Positions 1 to 11,228 of a DNA stretch of 64,000 nucleotides are shown here, in pieces; the first letter of the stretch is position 1; every line of letters begins with the position of its first letter. Position numbers and translations under genes: made by a program. This DNA is from Botrytis cinerea B05.10 (taxonomy: Eukaryota; Ascomycota; Leotiomycetes; Helotiales; Sclerotiniaceae), in assembly GCF_000143535.2 (NCBI RefSeq), contig NC_037315.1:1612001-1676000 (forward strand), given 5' to 3'. The notes under the pieces were generated by a model. It made no database searches and had not been told where the DNA came from. It worked only from the letters and a program-made list of their open reading frames with translations.

Positions 1-1954
1 TTCTGGCGTTGATTTTGCAAGTCCAGCGGTCGAATCAGAATCATTATCCTCAAAATCTTTCGCAGGTAGACCATGGATCTCATTATGTCTATTGGTCCAG
101 AATTGGAGATGTGGCGCTACGACTGTCTTAGTACCAGCAGCAGACTCTTTCTCGACTTTTCTTTTCTTAGACCGAGGTTCTCCATCCTTGCCACCAACAA
201 GTCCTTCATTTGCTGCTGCCGTCGCTATCTTGGTTCGCTGGTTATTCATATGCTTTACAGGAGCTTCTGGAATTACAGTAGAAAACTCGCTTGCATAAGC
301 TGTGGCGTCCCAGTACATCAAACTAATCGCAGAGTTTGACAGTGGGTTAAATGTGAACCTCGCAGATTCCTCATTCAGAAATTCAAGGACAGGCACGAAT
401 ACACCCGCATGGATATGTGAAACGATGACAGGTTTCGAAGATATCGTGAACTTATCTGTAGCGTTATATTTAGCTAAAGCATTCTGTGCATCCTCAACCG
501 AACCAAATTCTGCAAATCCGTATCGCCAGCTGTCGTTTGTCTTACGATCTCGAATCAGCAGCACACGACGGAGAGACCCTTCTTTTGCGCCAAGTGAAGC
601 ATCACCAGAAGTAGAAGAAATTTTTGTCTTCTTTGCCGTGTGTGTATCTCCTGATGTGGTTGCTTTGGTCTTGTATAGTTTGCATACTCCCTTGGCAAGA
701 AGTTCCTCCGTCACGCCAGGTTCAAGACCCCTAAGTAAGAGAAATTGAGAAGCGGTTTCGTCGGGTGATGCATCACTGTCTCCAGTTGTGGCGAAACCTG
801 AGTAACTGGATACATTTTCTTGTGCCACAACGACACCGTGAGCGGTTGATCCTAGAATTTTTAGCGATACAGACCGTGAGTGTGGCTGGATGCAACGTAC
901 TAGTTCTGGGCCCATTGCACTTGAAACACATCATCCTGTAGGAATAATTCAATGTGTAGCACTAGATATGATTAGCTTCGAGTAGGTATCCAGAATGGCA
1001 TAAAATATGACATACAACATCGCATTTCCAATCATCCTCATGCTTGCTTGCTCGTTCTTGATCGGTTTTCTCGCGGCTGTAAGCTATTCTGACTTTGCTT
1101 GGTTCCAGTGCCTGCGAAGGACCGTGGAAAGAAACTGTTGGGTAATGTTCCTCGAGGAATCGTTTTGCTTCCGGTAGAGTATAAAATTGCGCAAAGGCAA
1201 ACCCTCTCGATATACCTACAAGCAAAATGATAAGACGTATGTTTCCTTCAAGGAAAGGTTGACCTACCCGTTTTCTTATCCTTGATCAACCTGATCTCCT
1301 CCACACCCTCAACTTTAAAGTTTGTTTGGAGTTCTTTTGATATCTATAACTCAAAACAATGGCCAATGAGGCCAATCGCTATGCTTAGCCAGAATTCCAA
1401 ACTTATTCACAATAACACTTAGTCTAGAAGTGGATTCTCAAATTCGATATAAATTGGTAGGAATGGGGCGGCGAACGTCTTCCTGTGTAAAATCTAGAGG
1501 TAGTCCCTCAAAGATTATTGTTCGATTTGGTGGTGCGCCATGGTAAGGCGAAGGGCTACGACTTCTTCCACGGACGGGAGATTTATATCCCTCGCGATCG
1601 CGGTCCGTATAACGGCCTCTATTCTCTCTGCGCGGAGATCTTGACCTTTCCCTGTCATAACCGCGCTCATATCTGTTGCCATGCTGATTGCGCTCGTCTC
1701 GATATGCGCGTTCTGTATATTCCGAGTCGTATTGTCTGCCAGAAGCAGGTCCTCGTAGGGGACTCCTTGAGTTATCTTAAGATATCGATGATCAGCACAT
1801 ATACTTGGGAATCTGCATTTCTAAACTATCGATTACCCTTCCGCGATTGATAGGAATCATATCCAGGCGCTCCATGTTGTCGGTATTCGCTCGAATATTC
1901 TTGATCGTCATACATGTCGGCATCAGGGCCCGGTCTGTAAGGTCTGGAACTCAT
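1..1954 (-). CDS. RBM5/RBM10-like RNA-binding splicing factor (3' end outside window)
   Basis: Predicted exons, in transcription order: 1837-1954, 1477-1775, 1268-1343, 1016-1215, 901-961 and 851 to beyond base 1. All junctions keep frame and use GT/AG. The start ATG at 1954 opens an Arg/Ser/Tyr-rich N-terminus. RRM1 follows: NRTIIFEGLPLDFTQED joins ISKELQTNF, and SRGFAFAQF is the RNP1-type strand. Next is a RanBP2-type zinc finger, recovered only after splicing (WKCDVCYTLNYS, then MMCFKC; W-x-C-x2-C...N...C-x2-C). RRM2 begins around SQFLLLRGLEPG and is followed by a Lys/Arg/Ser-rich stretch. RRM, RanBP2 finger, RRM is the order of the RBM5/RBM10 family, which acts in the nucleus in early spliceosome assembly and exon choice. 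OCRE or G-patch domains, if present, lie off the window. The first RRM intron uses an unusual GTTCGC donor. Divergent from the next gene across about 310 bp. Confidence 0.85.
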
Positions 1955-2262
1955 CACGCCGTGAAAGTCATAAGATATGAATTATAAGTGTGATCCTGAG
2001 TTATTGAACCACAATTATTGAGATGGGACGTTTATGTAATTTAAATGTTGGTACACTGGTGGTAAGTCGATTGTGAATACGTTATTAGTGTTTGTTAAAT
2101 CAAGGCTGGTTGTTTTTAGAAGGTCAGCCACAAAACAAGCAAGGCTGACCCCACTACACGCCACAATACAGAAGGCTACCCCACCACATGAACACTCAGC
2201 GCAGTTCTCTTGCGATTACATCACACAAAGTTTGATAATTATCTCCCCAAAAAATTGAAATT

Positions 2263-2904
2263 ATGGCTAAAGAGCTTTGCGAAGATAATTGCTATGTAGC
2301 ATTAACTCAAGAGTATCTCGATGCTAAAGCTATGATGGACAAAGTCCGAAGCCCAAAAGCCGGAGCCATCGTTCTTTTCGCAGGTAATATATCAACGGGA
2401 TAGATACTGATCTCGGGATATCGTACTGAATCATTCGTAGGTACCACCAGAGACAACTTTGGAGGAAAGCCAGTGAAAGAACTTCAATATACGTCATACG
2501 AGCCACGGGCCTTACAAACTATGCTCAGTATCTGTAAAGCAATTGTTCAAAAACACTCATTGACATCCATTGCCATGATTCATCGATTGGGAGTTGTGCC
2601 AATCGGAGAGGAAAGCATTTTGATTACAGTATCTTCACCTCATCGCCAAGCAGCTTGGAGAGCAGGTGAAGAAGCCCTGGAGGAATGCAAGGAAAAGGTG
2701 GAGGTATGGAAGAAAGAAGAATTTGGTGGCGAGGAGGGTGGCGTTTGGAGAGCAAATCGTGATGGTGCTGTTGGCGAGCGGGTGGATGAGGATAAAGAAA
2801 AGAAGAAGCCGGAAATTGGACCTCATGGTCCGATATTACGGCCCAAACGACCTGGGGAGCGTGGGCATGGACCAGTGGTAAGAAACCACCAGCTTGGTTC
2901 ATGA
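2263..2904 (+). CDS. Molybdopterin synthase catalytic (large) subunit, MOCS2B/MoaE family
   Basis: Exons 2263-2383 and 2441-2904 give 194 aa; the intron (2384-2440) has a GTAATA donor and TCGTAG acceptor. The MoaE fold is visible: an N-terminal strand with GAIVLFAGTTRDNF, the conserved HRLGVVPIGEESILITVSSPHR core at about residues 88-109, and the lysine pair VWKKEEF at about 129-135, where MoaE has its catalytic lysines. The family transfers sulfur from the thiocarboxylated small subunit to precursor Z to make molybdopterin, the cofactor of nitrate reductase and xanthine dehydrogenase; it is cytosolic. The C-terminal tail is longer and more charged than in bacterial MoaE, which is common in fungi. 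It is the cnxH homologue by family. The small subunit is not in this window. Confidence 0.93.
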
Positions 2905-3517
2905 GAAGGATTAATCATAGTCACTGATTTACTATATTGATGAATCTTGTGTAAAGCTGCGTGTACGTTTTATGAAACTCTCGTTCTATGATAGTGGAAG
3001 TCTAGCAGAAGAAGAATTCGATACTATATTATGAAAGGCTACTATTCAGTATCCAGAGGATGTATGGCTGAAAGTCTTCTGAAGCATCGAAAGGGGAAGG
3101 GCCTAGCGTCGAAGCAATTTTTAGCTGCCAAGTCAAGATAAAGCTATCTATGGGTAACTTCATGATCACATATTCAGACAAGAACTAGATGTGTGACTGT
3201 TGGCATTGCTGGAAAACACGAAATAGTCATCTTTTCGGAAATCGCACTCCCACAAAGGATTTCTGGGGTATTACAATCTGCTTGAGCGCTCCATTGAACT
3301 TCTTCCATCCTGATCCCTCGCCCTTGACTCTCCGGCTATAACACGCACATCACCAGACCCATGAACAAACACATTCCACTCATTAATGTTATCAAAAACT
3401 CCTCCTTGCTCCGTGTTTCCAATGAATAAGAGGCCGATGGACCAGCTAACAGCATGGAAAAGGATAGTGGCCATCGACTCATTCATGTTTAATTAATCTC
3501 CTTACAACATTTCCGCC
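2905..3517. other. Intergenic region, no supported gene
   Basis: 3' flank of the molybdopterin synthase gene. A 71-codon minus-strand frame at 3271-3486 is open but shows no recognisable domain. It could be a downstream exon of the small secreted-protein candidate at 3518-3664, but I found no convincing splice pair. Confidence 0.4.
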
Positions 3518-3664
3518 TCAAGAAAACTGCGATTTAACATTGGTGAACGTTTTAATGCTTCTCGTCGTAACACCTTCGGTCGAGGGGGACGTTAAGAATG
3601 CTGGAATGACGCGGGCCGACGCGATGGAAGCAAACATTAAAGCGATGACGATGGCGATGCGCAT
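3518..3664 (-). CDS. Candidate small secreted protein (48 aa)
   Basis: A short frame starts with ATG at 3664 and ends at TGA 3518-3520. It encodes 48 aa. The first 17 residues form a textbook signal peptide: charged MR, a hydrophobic core (IAIVIALMFASI), and an ASA cleavage site before RVIPAF. The mature part would be about 31 aa, Thr/Ser-rich, without cysteines. The frame is too short to rule out chance and there is no family match I recognise. It may instead be the first exon of a longer gene continuing into the open frame at 3271-3486. The signal-peptide quality is the only positive evidence. Confidence 0.3.
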   Translation of the reverse strand: MRIAIVIALMFASIASARVIPAFLTSPSTEGVTTRSIKTFTNVKSQFS

Positions 3665-4272
3665 TTTGGCAGTTGTGTGTGATGTGGAGTGTCTGTGTTT
3701 CAGAAAGTTGATTTATGAGCTGAGAGGTATGTTGGCTCGCGCTTAGTACAATGACTGGTTGTGTGGTATGGAATTGGGATTTGAAAGGTCCGGGAGTTTG
3801 TATTGGATTGGGTTTTTGTTGTAATAGAAAAGCAGATCGCATGAAATCTTTTAGAAGAATCAAAGTTTCCACTCAAGGTATCTTTATATGGAATACAGAG
3901 CTGAAGAAACGATAGCGCAGGCCAATGCTTGGTGCAGTATGACGAGGAATATTGAGAAGCTTGTAGCAGAAGTGAGAAGCAAGCTCAATCTCCGCAACTA
4001 GCCAAGTTTGAACGAATCAATTGCAACAAATATCTGATGAAACAAAAAGAATTACGTGGGCTAGGTAGGAGAAAGGAACATAGCTGAGACGCTAAATGTT
4101 TTGTCGTGCGGGGCAAAGAACTACTTTGCGGACGTCTGTCAAACCACAATCCGTGCACTTTATCAGAATAGCACCAATGAAAGCTTTTTGGGTTTAAGAC
4201 AACGTAAAAGATTGATAGAACTCTGATGGTATACTAAAGTAACCTAGAATTTGCCTGAATGTCGTGAAGAAC
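3665..4272. other. Intergenic region, no supported gene
   Basis: Lies between the small secreted candidate and the 3' end of the dehydrogenase gene. One 106-codon minus frame (3552-3872) overlaps it, but its composition is not protein-like. I see no RNA gene or repeat. Confidence 0.4.
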
Positions 4273-5350
4273 TCAATAGCAGGTATATCCACCGTCAACG
4301 ACCTACGAAAATTAGCGAAAGGCACATTTGAATGTACGATTTCATGCAATATCAAACTCACAAGATCACAACCAGTCAGATAGCTCGACGCATCACTCGC
4401 CATATAGACGAGCGTTCCCTGTAACTCACTTGGATGACTGAGACGCCCCATCGGTATATCTTTTACCCAATTCTCTTCGATATGTTTCCCCTCCTTTTCC
4501 AAAAGATCAATTATGAGATCTGTTTTCACGTATCCGGGACACAGATTGTTGACCCTGATCCCATAGGGGCCCCACTGAATTCAGATAAGTCTTATTTCTG
4601 GAGCAAGATACCAGGATTCTTACCTCTGTGGCCAAGCTCTTACCAAGCATCGAGACAGCTCCTTTGCTCTTCATCATGTTAGCAATAGACTTCGCGATGA
4701 TCTTCTTAACAATTTCCGGTAGTACGGCGAGCTAGTTGTGAACGAAACGGTACACCTACAGCATTATACGCCGCCTGCTTCTGTGGCCTGACACAAATCT
4801 TGCTGCTCATCGACGATATTAGGATCAAGTTTCCCTTGGAATTTTTCTCAATCCAGTATTTCCCTGCCTCCCTGGCAAACAAGAAACTCCCATTAAGATT
4901 TACGTCCACCATCCTCTTCCATTTATCAAAAGGATATTGCTCTCCCTCATAATTCTCAACGATACCGGCAGCTGTAACAACTACATCGACATGTCCAAAA
5001 TCTTCGATGATCTTTGTCCATGTTTTTTGTACTGCGTCTTCTGATGCCACATCACATCCATAGGGACGGAGGTCGGGTTTGTAGGAGGGATTCGTGGTTT
5101 TGATGCTCGATTTGATATGATCGATCGATTCCTCCCCAATGGAGCGAGTGAGGTCAACACAAGCCCCGCGGGCACCACTGAGCGCGAAAGCAGTAAGACA
5201 TTCTTTCCCAATTCCTCTTCCAGCGCCAGTGACAACACAAGTCTTTCCTTCGAGCGAAAACGAGGGAAGAGTCATGAGAGTTCTACGTGGAACTGTGGCT
5301 GGCTTGGCGGCTCGGAGAAAGTTTCGAATCAGAGATGCTTTGGAAAACAT
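4273..5350 (-). CDS. Short-chain dehydrogenase/reductase, probably mitochondrial
   Basis: Exons 4760-5350, 4624-4668, 4362-4574 and 4273-4302 give 292 aa. The start ATG at 5350 precedes an Arg/Ser-rich, acid-free leader of about 25 residues (RNFLRAAKPATVPRRTL) that looks like a mitochondrial presequence. The classical SDR signature follows: nucleotide-binding TGAGRGIG at residues 41-48, the NAAG-like motif as TAAG, catalytic Ser in LISSMSS, and Tyr195/Lys199 (YNASK), which an intron splits between Ala197 and Ser198. The C-terminal half has RVNNLCPGYVKTD and ends VVDGGYTCY. The overall pattern resembles the sorbose reductase/arabinitol or mannitol dehydrogenase group, so a sugar or polyol substrate with NADP(H) is likely but unproven. 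A second exon of only 45 nt is needed to restore the active site. Confidence 0.88.
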
Positions 5351-5788
5351 AATTGTGGAGGGTGGCTTGTTATGCTGAACAGAATAATTTGCGGCTTCTC
5401 GTTATGAAGCATCTAGGCTTAACGTATTAGTTGCTGTGTGTTAGTAGACAGAGTATCGGTGGGAAAGCAATCAATTGATCTTGAAGTGGTATCGTAAGCC
5501 ACGCTGCCTCTGTGCCATGAATTCGTTCGTATATGAGTAAATATAGTAATTGGTGAGGGGAAGCAATCTTATCTGTACCCCGTTGTCTCTCATTCAACGA
5601 GAGGTATTGGGTAAGAAAGTTGATGCGGAGAACAGGAAAGTTTTACCGAATTGGTTTATGTATCTTGGTGGTCAGCCATGCCAAGCTTGATCATGCATTT
5701 TGCATAAATTATTCAACAAGACATAAATATAAATAATTTATACCAAAAATGTAGGTTGGTGATGAGATTCAGTACTAATTCGTAGATA
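5351..5788. other. Intergenic region between two minus-strand genes
   Basis: Contains the 5' flank of the dehydrogenase gene and the AT-rich 3' flank of the oxygenase gene. Nothing else is recognisable. Confidence 0.4.
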
Positions 5789-6705
5789 TTAGAACGTTGA
5801 CTTAGTCGCACGTTTTATACAAACATCAGTCCTTATAATCCACTTCTCACCACCCGTAACTTCTCTTCCCTCATGCAACATACAATCATTTCCATGCTTG
5901 TGCAACAAGACCATCCCAGTTTCGAGGCCTATGACAATAGGTTTATCAATAGGAGACTTCTTGTTGGGAAGTTCCTCAGGGTAAAAGACTGTTTCTCCTC
6001 CTAGACAACCTGTTGCTGGAGATGTGAGGTATAACAATAGTGTCCAGGTTGTCTTTGCTTGAGTAGACGCCGGCTTTGTTGGGAGTGTGATGAGGTTTGA
6101 TTCATCATCTGAGAAAGTAAATGAGAATGGAAAGTTTTCGTAACTCGTGAGGAAAGGATGACTTACAATGACAATCGAAGAACTGCCCCTTGGAATATCT
6201 ATATATCCGGATAGCAGGATTGAGACCTACAACATCTCCTCCCCTATACGATATGGTCGTTAGCATCATTCACTGGGTGCATACCACTAGACATGATGAA
6301 GCGGCGGAGCACTCACCATAACTCTCTTCGTTCTTCTTCGCTCATCGCATCACCCTCTTCTTCATATTCCCTCTCAATTTCCCCACATAACAGCTCCTTC
6401 AGTCCTGTCTCTCTCCAAAGTCGTTCGGCAAAGTCCCAGTCATCAATTCGAAATCTGTCATTGACTCTCAGTGCATCACCCTTTTTAGGCTTCCCAGGTG
6501 TTGTGGTTAATGGCAAGCCCTTCAAGAACGAGACATAGTTTTTACACAAAGTAGACGTCCAAAAGTTTGGTATTGTAATGATTTGGCCAGGAACAATGGT
6601 TTGGAGCGATAGATTCGTAGGTGGCATGAGAGGTTTGAAGGGGGGCCAATTCGGAGACACAGGTTCGGGTGCAGCTGTACTTTGCTTCGGCTTCTTGGGA
6701 GGCAT
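5789..6705 (-). CDS. 2-oxoglutarate/Fe(II) oxygenase, prolyl 4-hydroxylase-like
   Basis: Exons 6317-6705, 6167-6243 and 5789-6108 give 261 aa. The iron-binding triad is clear once spliced: His155 and Asp157 in FFDCHYDES, where an intron falls between the two ligands, and distal His234 in CMLHEGREV. Arg248 in KWIIRTDV is placed to hold the 2-oxoglutarate carboxylate. GGETVFYPEE and the preceding TLLLYLT are typical P4Hc strands. The N-terminus (MPPKKPKQST) is basic and has no signal peptide, unlike ER collagen prolyl hydroxylases, so a cytosolic or nuclear target is expected. Fungal homologues are usually annotated only as 'oxidoreductase domain containing protein'; the substrate is unknown. 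Confidence 0.88.
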
Positions 6706-7382
6706 GATTAATCAAAGCTTTTGACCTCGATCCAGCTAAAAACCACACTGGCGTTAATGTTATGAAAAATCCAATGCTTGGGAAATTTTAAATCGTTGTA
6801 CTGGGCTTGTATCTGGGATTGGACTGTGTTTACTCGAGAATTAAAGATTTATACTGTTTGCCTTTGAGAGCGTCGTAGAGGTGAAGAGCAAGAGGGGCAT
6901 TCGAATACGGCGACCGGAATGTTCACCCACAGCTCATCCAACCGACAAGACAAGACAAGACAAGACAAGACCACCTTGGATCTTTCTTCCACCTTGCCGC
7001 CATCAATTCTATCAAAAGCTATACATTGCAAAGTTGCATCCATCTGTATGTGTTTGATCTTCACAAGGCTTCAGATGCAGGAGAATTCAGTTATTTCAAG
7101 ATGATGCTAAGATATACCCTTAAGAATGCTAAGCAACAGTGGAGTCTGGGTATCAACAAATCTCATCACATTTACATTCCACGGTAATTCTGGCTTGTAG
7201 TAACGCCAACATTCAAATACTCCTCGTTTTCGCGTTTTGCGCGTTGTCGTGCATCTTAGTGTTCTTGCTAAATATAAATCGTTGACGATTTTACTCTTCC
7301 TCGCTTTTTCATTCTTACTTTTCCCTCTTCACAAACCTGGACAGTCTTTTTTCTCTTCTTGATTTGGAGTTCTTCAACTGTC
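6706..7382. other. Divergent intergenic region with a short tandem repeat
   Basis: Shared 5' flank of the minus-strand oxygenase and the plus-strand secreted protein. It holds five copies of GACAA (6944-6968) and, nearer the plus gene, pyrimidine-rich sequence (about 7297-7360) typical of fungal core promoters. Confidence 0.5.
6944..6968 (+). repeat. Pentanucleotide microsatellite (GACAA)5
   Basis: Five perfect adjacent copies of GACAA, then a diverged partial copy. Confidence 0.9.
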
Positions 7383-8620
7383 ATGCTGACGCTATTGGTA
7401 CTTGCTTCGATGCTGTGCATTTCACCGACTGGGGTTTTAGGACGTCATGAGAAGTCGGCTCTTACTCGTCTCACCTCTAGTAGGTCAACAGACGATGATG
7501 GTCAAGAAAACTACAAACATGTTAGTGTCGCACAAACTTACCAAGAAGGGTCCACTGGTCGGACAACCTCGATCAACTATACGTTGCCTTGGCCTGCTAC
7601 TAAGTCTATTCAACCCAATCCTACTTTCCAAGGGATGAATGTCACTTCAGTAATTCCCGTTTTCGAGACGTGCAACTTGCCAGGTGCAAGGACTACATTG
7701 TGTTCGCCTTCTTTTCGGACTATCGTCACCACTAAATGTTCAACTGTCTTAACAGGATATTTTACTAAGCATACTGTCTCTGAGTGCGATGAGATTGTCA
7801 CCTTTTCTACACAGTATGCCTATTCGTTAGCTACCACAATGCCTCCTGCGAGTGACGTCCCAGCTCTTCACAAGCGCGAGAAAATTACATCGCTGCCAAA
7901 TAACTATGTTTATAATGTTACAACATATTATGCCGCTCCTTGGCAGTCAATTGCAGCAGATGATCCATCAGATATACACGTCCAAATATGCGGACTGTCA
8001 TCCAATGGCGTTCAAATGTGTACGACTGTCACTGAAGTTTGGGTGATTCATACAGAATATCTACCGATTTATTATACTGAGGCCATCTCAGTGTCCACTG
8101 TAGTATATTCAGTACGTGGGCTTTTACATATCATCGCAGGCAACGCTGACGTTTTTAGACCGCCGTATTGGCATTTGCACCCGTCACATATATAACCATC
8201 ACGCCCGGAACTTTCACACTCTCAACAAAGATAGTGTCTACGAGTTGGTCGGCGAAGAACGTAACCTCAATTTCTGGAATTGAAAACTCGAACTTGGATT
8301 CATCCGGCTCTGCATCTAGTACTCAGGATCCAACAACAACAATTTACGTCACGGGCCAGGGTAGCATAACGACCATAAATCTGGCGTTAGCCATGTCTCC
8401 CGCATTAATTCAAGAGCCGTAAGCGTAAATAACAACAGCCATTTGTCTATTTCACTAACAAATCATTGGGGCTAGGGGAACTAGCACAACTACAATCACG
8501 AGTACGACAAGGATAACGAGGACCACCACTTTTACTCCTGTAAGTCTGTCCGAGTAATATATCATAATGGCATTCACTGATAATCACTCAAAGCGTCGCA
8601 CCGTCTTCCGAACCATTTGA
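7383..8620 (+). CDS. Secreted Ser/Thr-rich protein of unknown function
   Basis: Exons 7383-8111, 8159-8418, 8476-8539 and 8594-8620 give 359 aa. I chose the ATG at 7383 because the open frame upstream of it has no ATG. The first about 20 residues (LTLLVLASMLCISPTGVLG) form a signal peptide. The mature protein is rich in Thr, Ser, Tyr and Val, with several N-glycosylation sites (NYT, NVT) and paired cysteines, and a Lys-Arg site (ALHKREK) that a kexin-type protease could cut. The last exons encode a TSTTTITSTTRITRTTTF-like O-glycosylation stretch. There is no C-terminal hydrophobic GPI signal in this model. No family is recognised; a cell-wall or apoplastic protein is the best inference. The final 27-nt exon is the least certain part. 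Confidence 0.65.
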
Positions 8621-9475
8621 CTGCTCAGCGAGCTTTAAACTTCAGTCTACTCTGAGATTCTAAGGTTTGAACACACATGGGGTTTATTCTTGTGCACAGA
8701 ATATCATGCTAGAAAATGTCCAGACGAAAGACATGTTGGCACTTACTGTTATGCAGGAATAGACAGATTCTCACTACAAATACATGGCTCTGCAGTCAAG
8801 TGATGCTCATATATGCTCCTCTTGCTATGATCGTTTTTGTGTCTCTCAATTTACTTCAGATTATCCATCCCCCTCATCTCGTAATCTTCGTCTTTCCGTA
8901 TGTATTTACATTTCAAACCCATTGGTTTTAGTTTCGGTTTTGATGGCTTGTAGTGTACCTCAATAGATGATAATGGTGATTGAACCCCCACTTTTCGTTC
9001 TATGCAAATCTTCAAATTGACACAAGAGTAACAAGAATTGTGTTAATGAATTTTTGAAAAGGGGGTTCAACTAAAACCTCTTCCGGTCAATCTAAATCTA
9101 TTAACCAATCGCGCATCTCAAGTATATAGATCTCGAGCTCGAGCACTAAGAAACTCCCAAGACTCCCCGACTCATATACCACTAACGTGTGGTAGTGAAG
9201 TCAATTGACTTGGGAAATTGTGAAGCTCGATTTTGTCTAGACTAGGCTCCCATGATCTATGTCCCGTTCTTTGAATGCCAAAGTTGGGTTCGTTGCTTCT
9301 TGTTCGCTATTCAAATCGTGTTTACACAATATCATTGCCAAAGGGAGAAATCGAGATAAAGCCAGCGGTGTTCAATTGTTCAATCATGCAGTGACTCTCA
9401 AGGCGAAGATGATCCCATGGCTTGTCAACCTAACCCATCATGGTTCTACTATCTGCAATATCCAGATGCAATTGA
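8621..9475. other. Intergenic region, no supported gene
   Basis: Downstream flanks of two convergent genes. Short open frames at 8716-8966 carry no domain. Nothing else is recognisable. Confidence 0.4.
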
Positions 9476-9751
9476 CTAGGCTTGGTAGGGAGGAGGTTGG
9501 CTGGATGAAGGTTCTTGATAGCGCCGCCATTGTGACTGGTATAAAGGACTTGCAGAGGAAATATCGTTGCATGAGCATTTTCCTGAATGCTGCTGCTCTT
9601 GTGCACCTTTCTTTTGGTCGTCTTTATTGATGGATCTATGGCTATCAGTAACTTTTCTCATACTTCTACTCCAGAGGTGAACTTACTCTGCGATTTTATT
9701 TGCGACAAGGTAGACAAGACCGCCTTTGACGCCGAGTTTGATCAGACCCAT
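9476..9751 (-). CDS. Small hypothetical protein (76 aa, two exons)
   Basis: Exons 9687-9751 and 9476-9641 are joined across an intron with a perfect GTAAGT donor (9686) and a TGATAG acceptor (9642). The start ATG at 9751 gives MGLIKLGVKGGLVYLVANKIA, a short amphipathic/hydrophobic segment resembling a single membrane helix. A hydrophilic Gln/Lys/Asp-rich linker follows, then Ser/Pro/Tyr-rich sequence ending PPPYQA. A Cys-x-Cys (KCSCN) sits mid-protein. Small ascomycete proteins with this Gly-rich N-terminal helix are common and uncharacterised; a mitochondrial or ER membrane location is a guess. The longer plus-strand open frame (9259-9630) on the opposite strand looks like its shadow. Confidence 0.55.
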
Positions 9752-11228
9752 AATGGTGTATTGGTTCGTTTCTAGCGGGTTCTGTATGATTGTGTGAATG
9801 ATATGCAATGTTAGGAAATGGCAAGATAGTGTGAGGTGGAAGTTTTGTGAGATGGGTGTAGTGATGTGGTGTGGTTTTGAAAATTTGAGGAATTAAGTTC
9901 TTTCTTATAATGGAGGATGTTGGAGGATTGATGAATCGGACATTCCGTGGAGGGCGGAGCTCGGATGAGAATCCGAGATGGGTCAAGCGAATCCGAGCTC
10001 TTCAATCCGAATTCGACCCCCGAACGCGAATCCGTGTACACATCAAATATGACAACAATATTCCAACTGAGATTTATTAAGTGATAGTTAAAACTTATCA
10101 ATGGCTACCAACTGTGTCACGGATTATCATAGTGATATTTGGATGTTCTCGGCGAGTGATGTGATGAATGTGTGTAGGGAGGCCATGAATCTAATAAACT
10201 CTGGCTCAGTTAAGTCTTTTAGATCAACGATTTTCCCCTAGATTTGTCGATGTATACAGATCTCTTGATATGAAATGAAGGAGTTCAAAGCCAAGAACTA
10301 GAAGAGAATTTGCAAAGAGCTACTCTGGTCTTCGCGTTATTGGAAGTGAAATACTCTCACAGCTTGCAGAAGCTGTTACTGATTACGGCCAAATGAAGAG
10401 TTTAATGAATAGCATTGCAAATCTGTTATATGTGGGGAACTGGCTTTGCAAATGATATAAAATAACAGCTTATAATACTGTCATCGATTTAACGTCATTT
10501 ATGCACTGACATACCCGCTCTCTCAACGGTACAACATCTTAAGTTCTTAGTGGCAGTAAGTAGACAGCCATCTGAAACAATTGCATGATTGCCTTGCAAA
10601 ACAATTCGCTGTGTGAATCGAATCAAACTGATAGGGAGTTTAGATCTGGACACTGACGGTAGCTCAATATCACATCATAGCCATTCGATTCTTCGATGGA
10701 AAGCCGTAAAGGCAATTAGGGCTGATAGTTTAATAAAAAATGCCCGATTGCCAATGATTTTCTCATCCATATATCTCAGCACCAGCCATACAGTACTTCT
10801 GGAGGTACTTCTAGAGATCTGTTGTTGATGGTGCCAATCATCATGTGACATTATATCATGGCCATCACCAGCTTTTATTCACCTCTATTCGAGCCCTGAT
10901 TGAAATAATGATTCACAAAAACAGCCCGAAAAGTAGAGTTTTCTCAGAGAAACATATTGTTGTTAATAAGATACAGAAGCATTAATAAGAGTAAAAGATA
11001 CATATAACGTATCAAATAAGCATTATTATAAGAAAGTTCTAAGAAAATCATCAGAGTCTAAAATTGATCTTGAAATTGACCGTATTCATTTTGTCAGTCA
11101 TGAGACTGCTCAGCCATAAATCTTGTAACCGAATGGATAATATTTATGAGTTTGTGGCTTGGCCAAATCGTGCTTCCATAACAACAAGAAAAGATAATTG
11201 AAAGTCTGAAGCTGTACACGCTTTCGCA
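9752..11228. other. Long intergenic region, no supported gene
   Basis: About 1.5 kb of AT-rich sequence between divergent genes. Open frames are short (under 100 codons) and of non-coding composition. I see no RNA gene, repeat or mobile element. Confidence 0.45.

Noticed and set aside
302..748. 148-codon plus-strand open frame
   Set aside because: Antisense to the RRM2 exon of the RBM-like gene, whose protein is recognisable; this frame is its shadow.
3552..3872. 106-codon minus-strand frame upstream of the small secreted candidate
   Set aside because: His/Gln/Thr-biased, no domain, and overlaps the better start with a signal peptide; more likely leader sequence.
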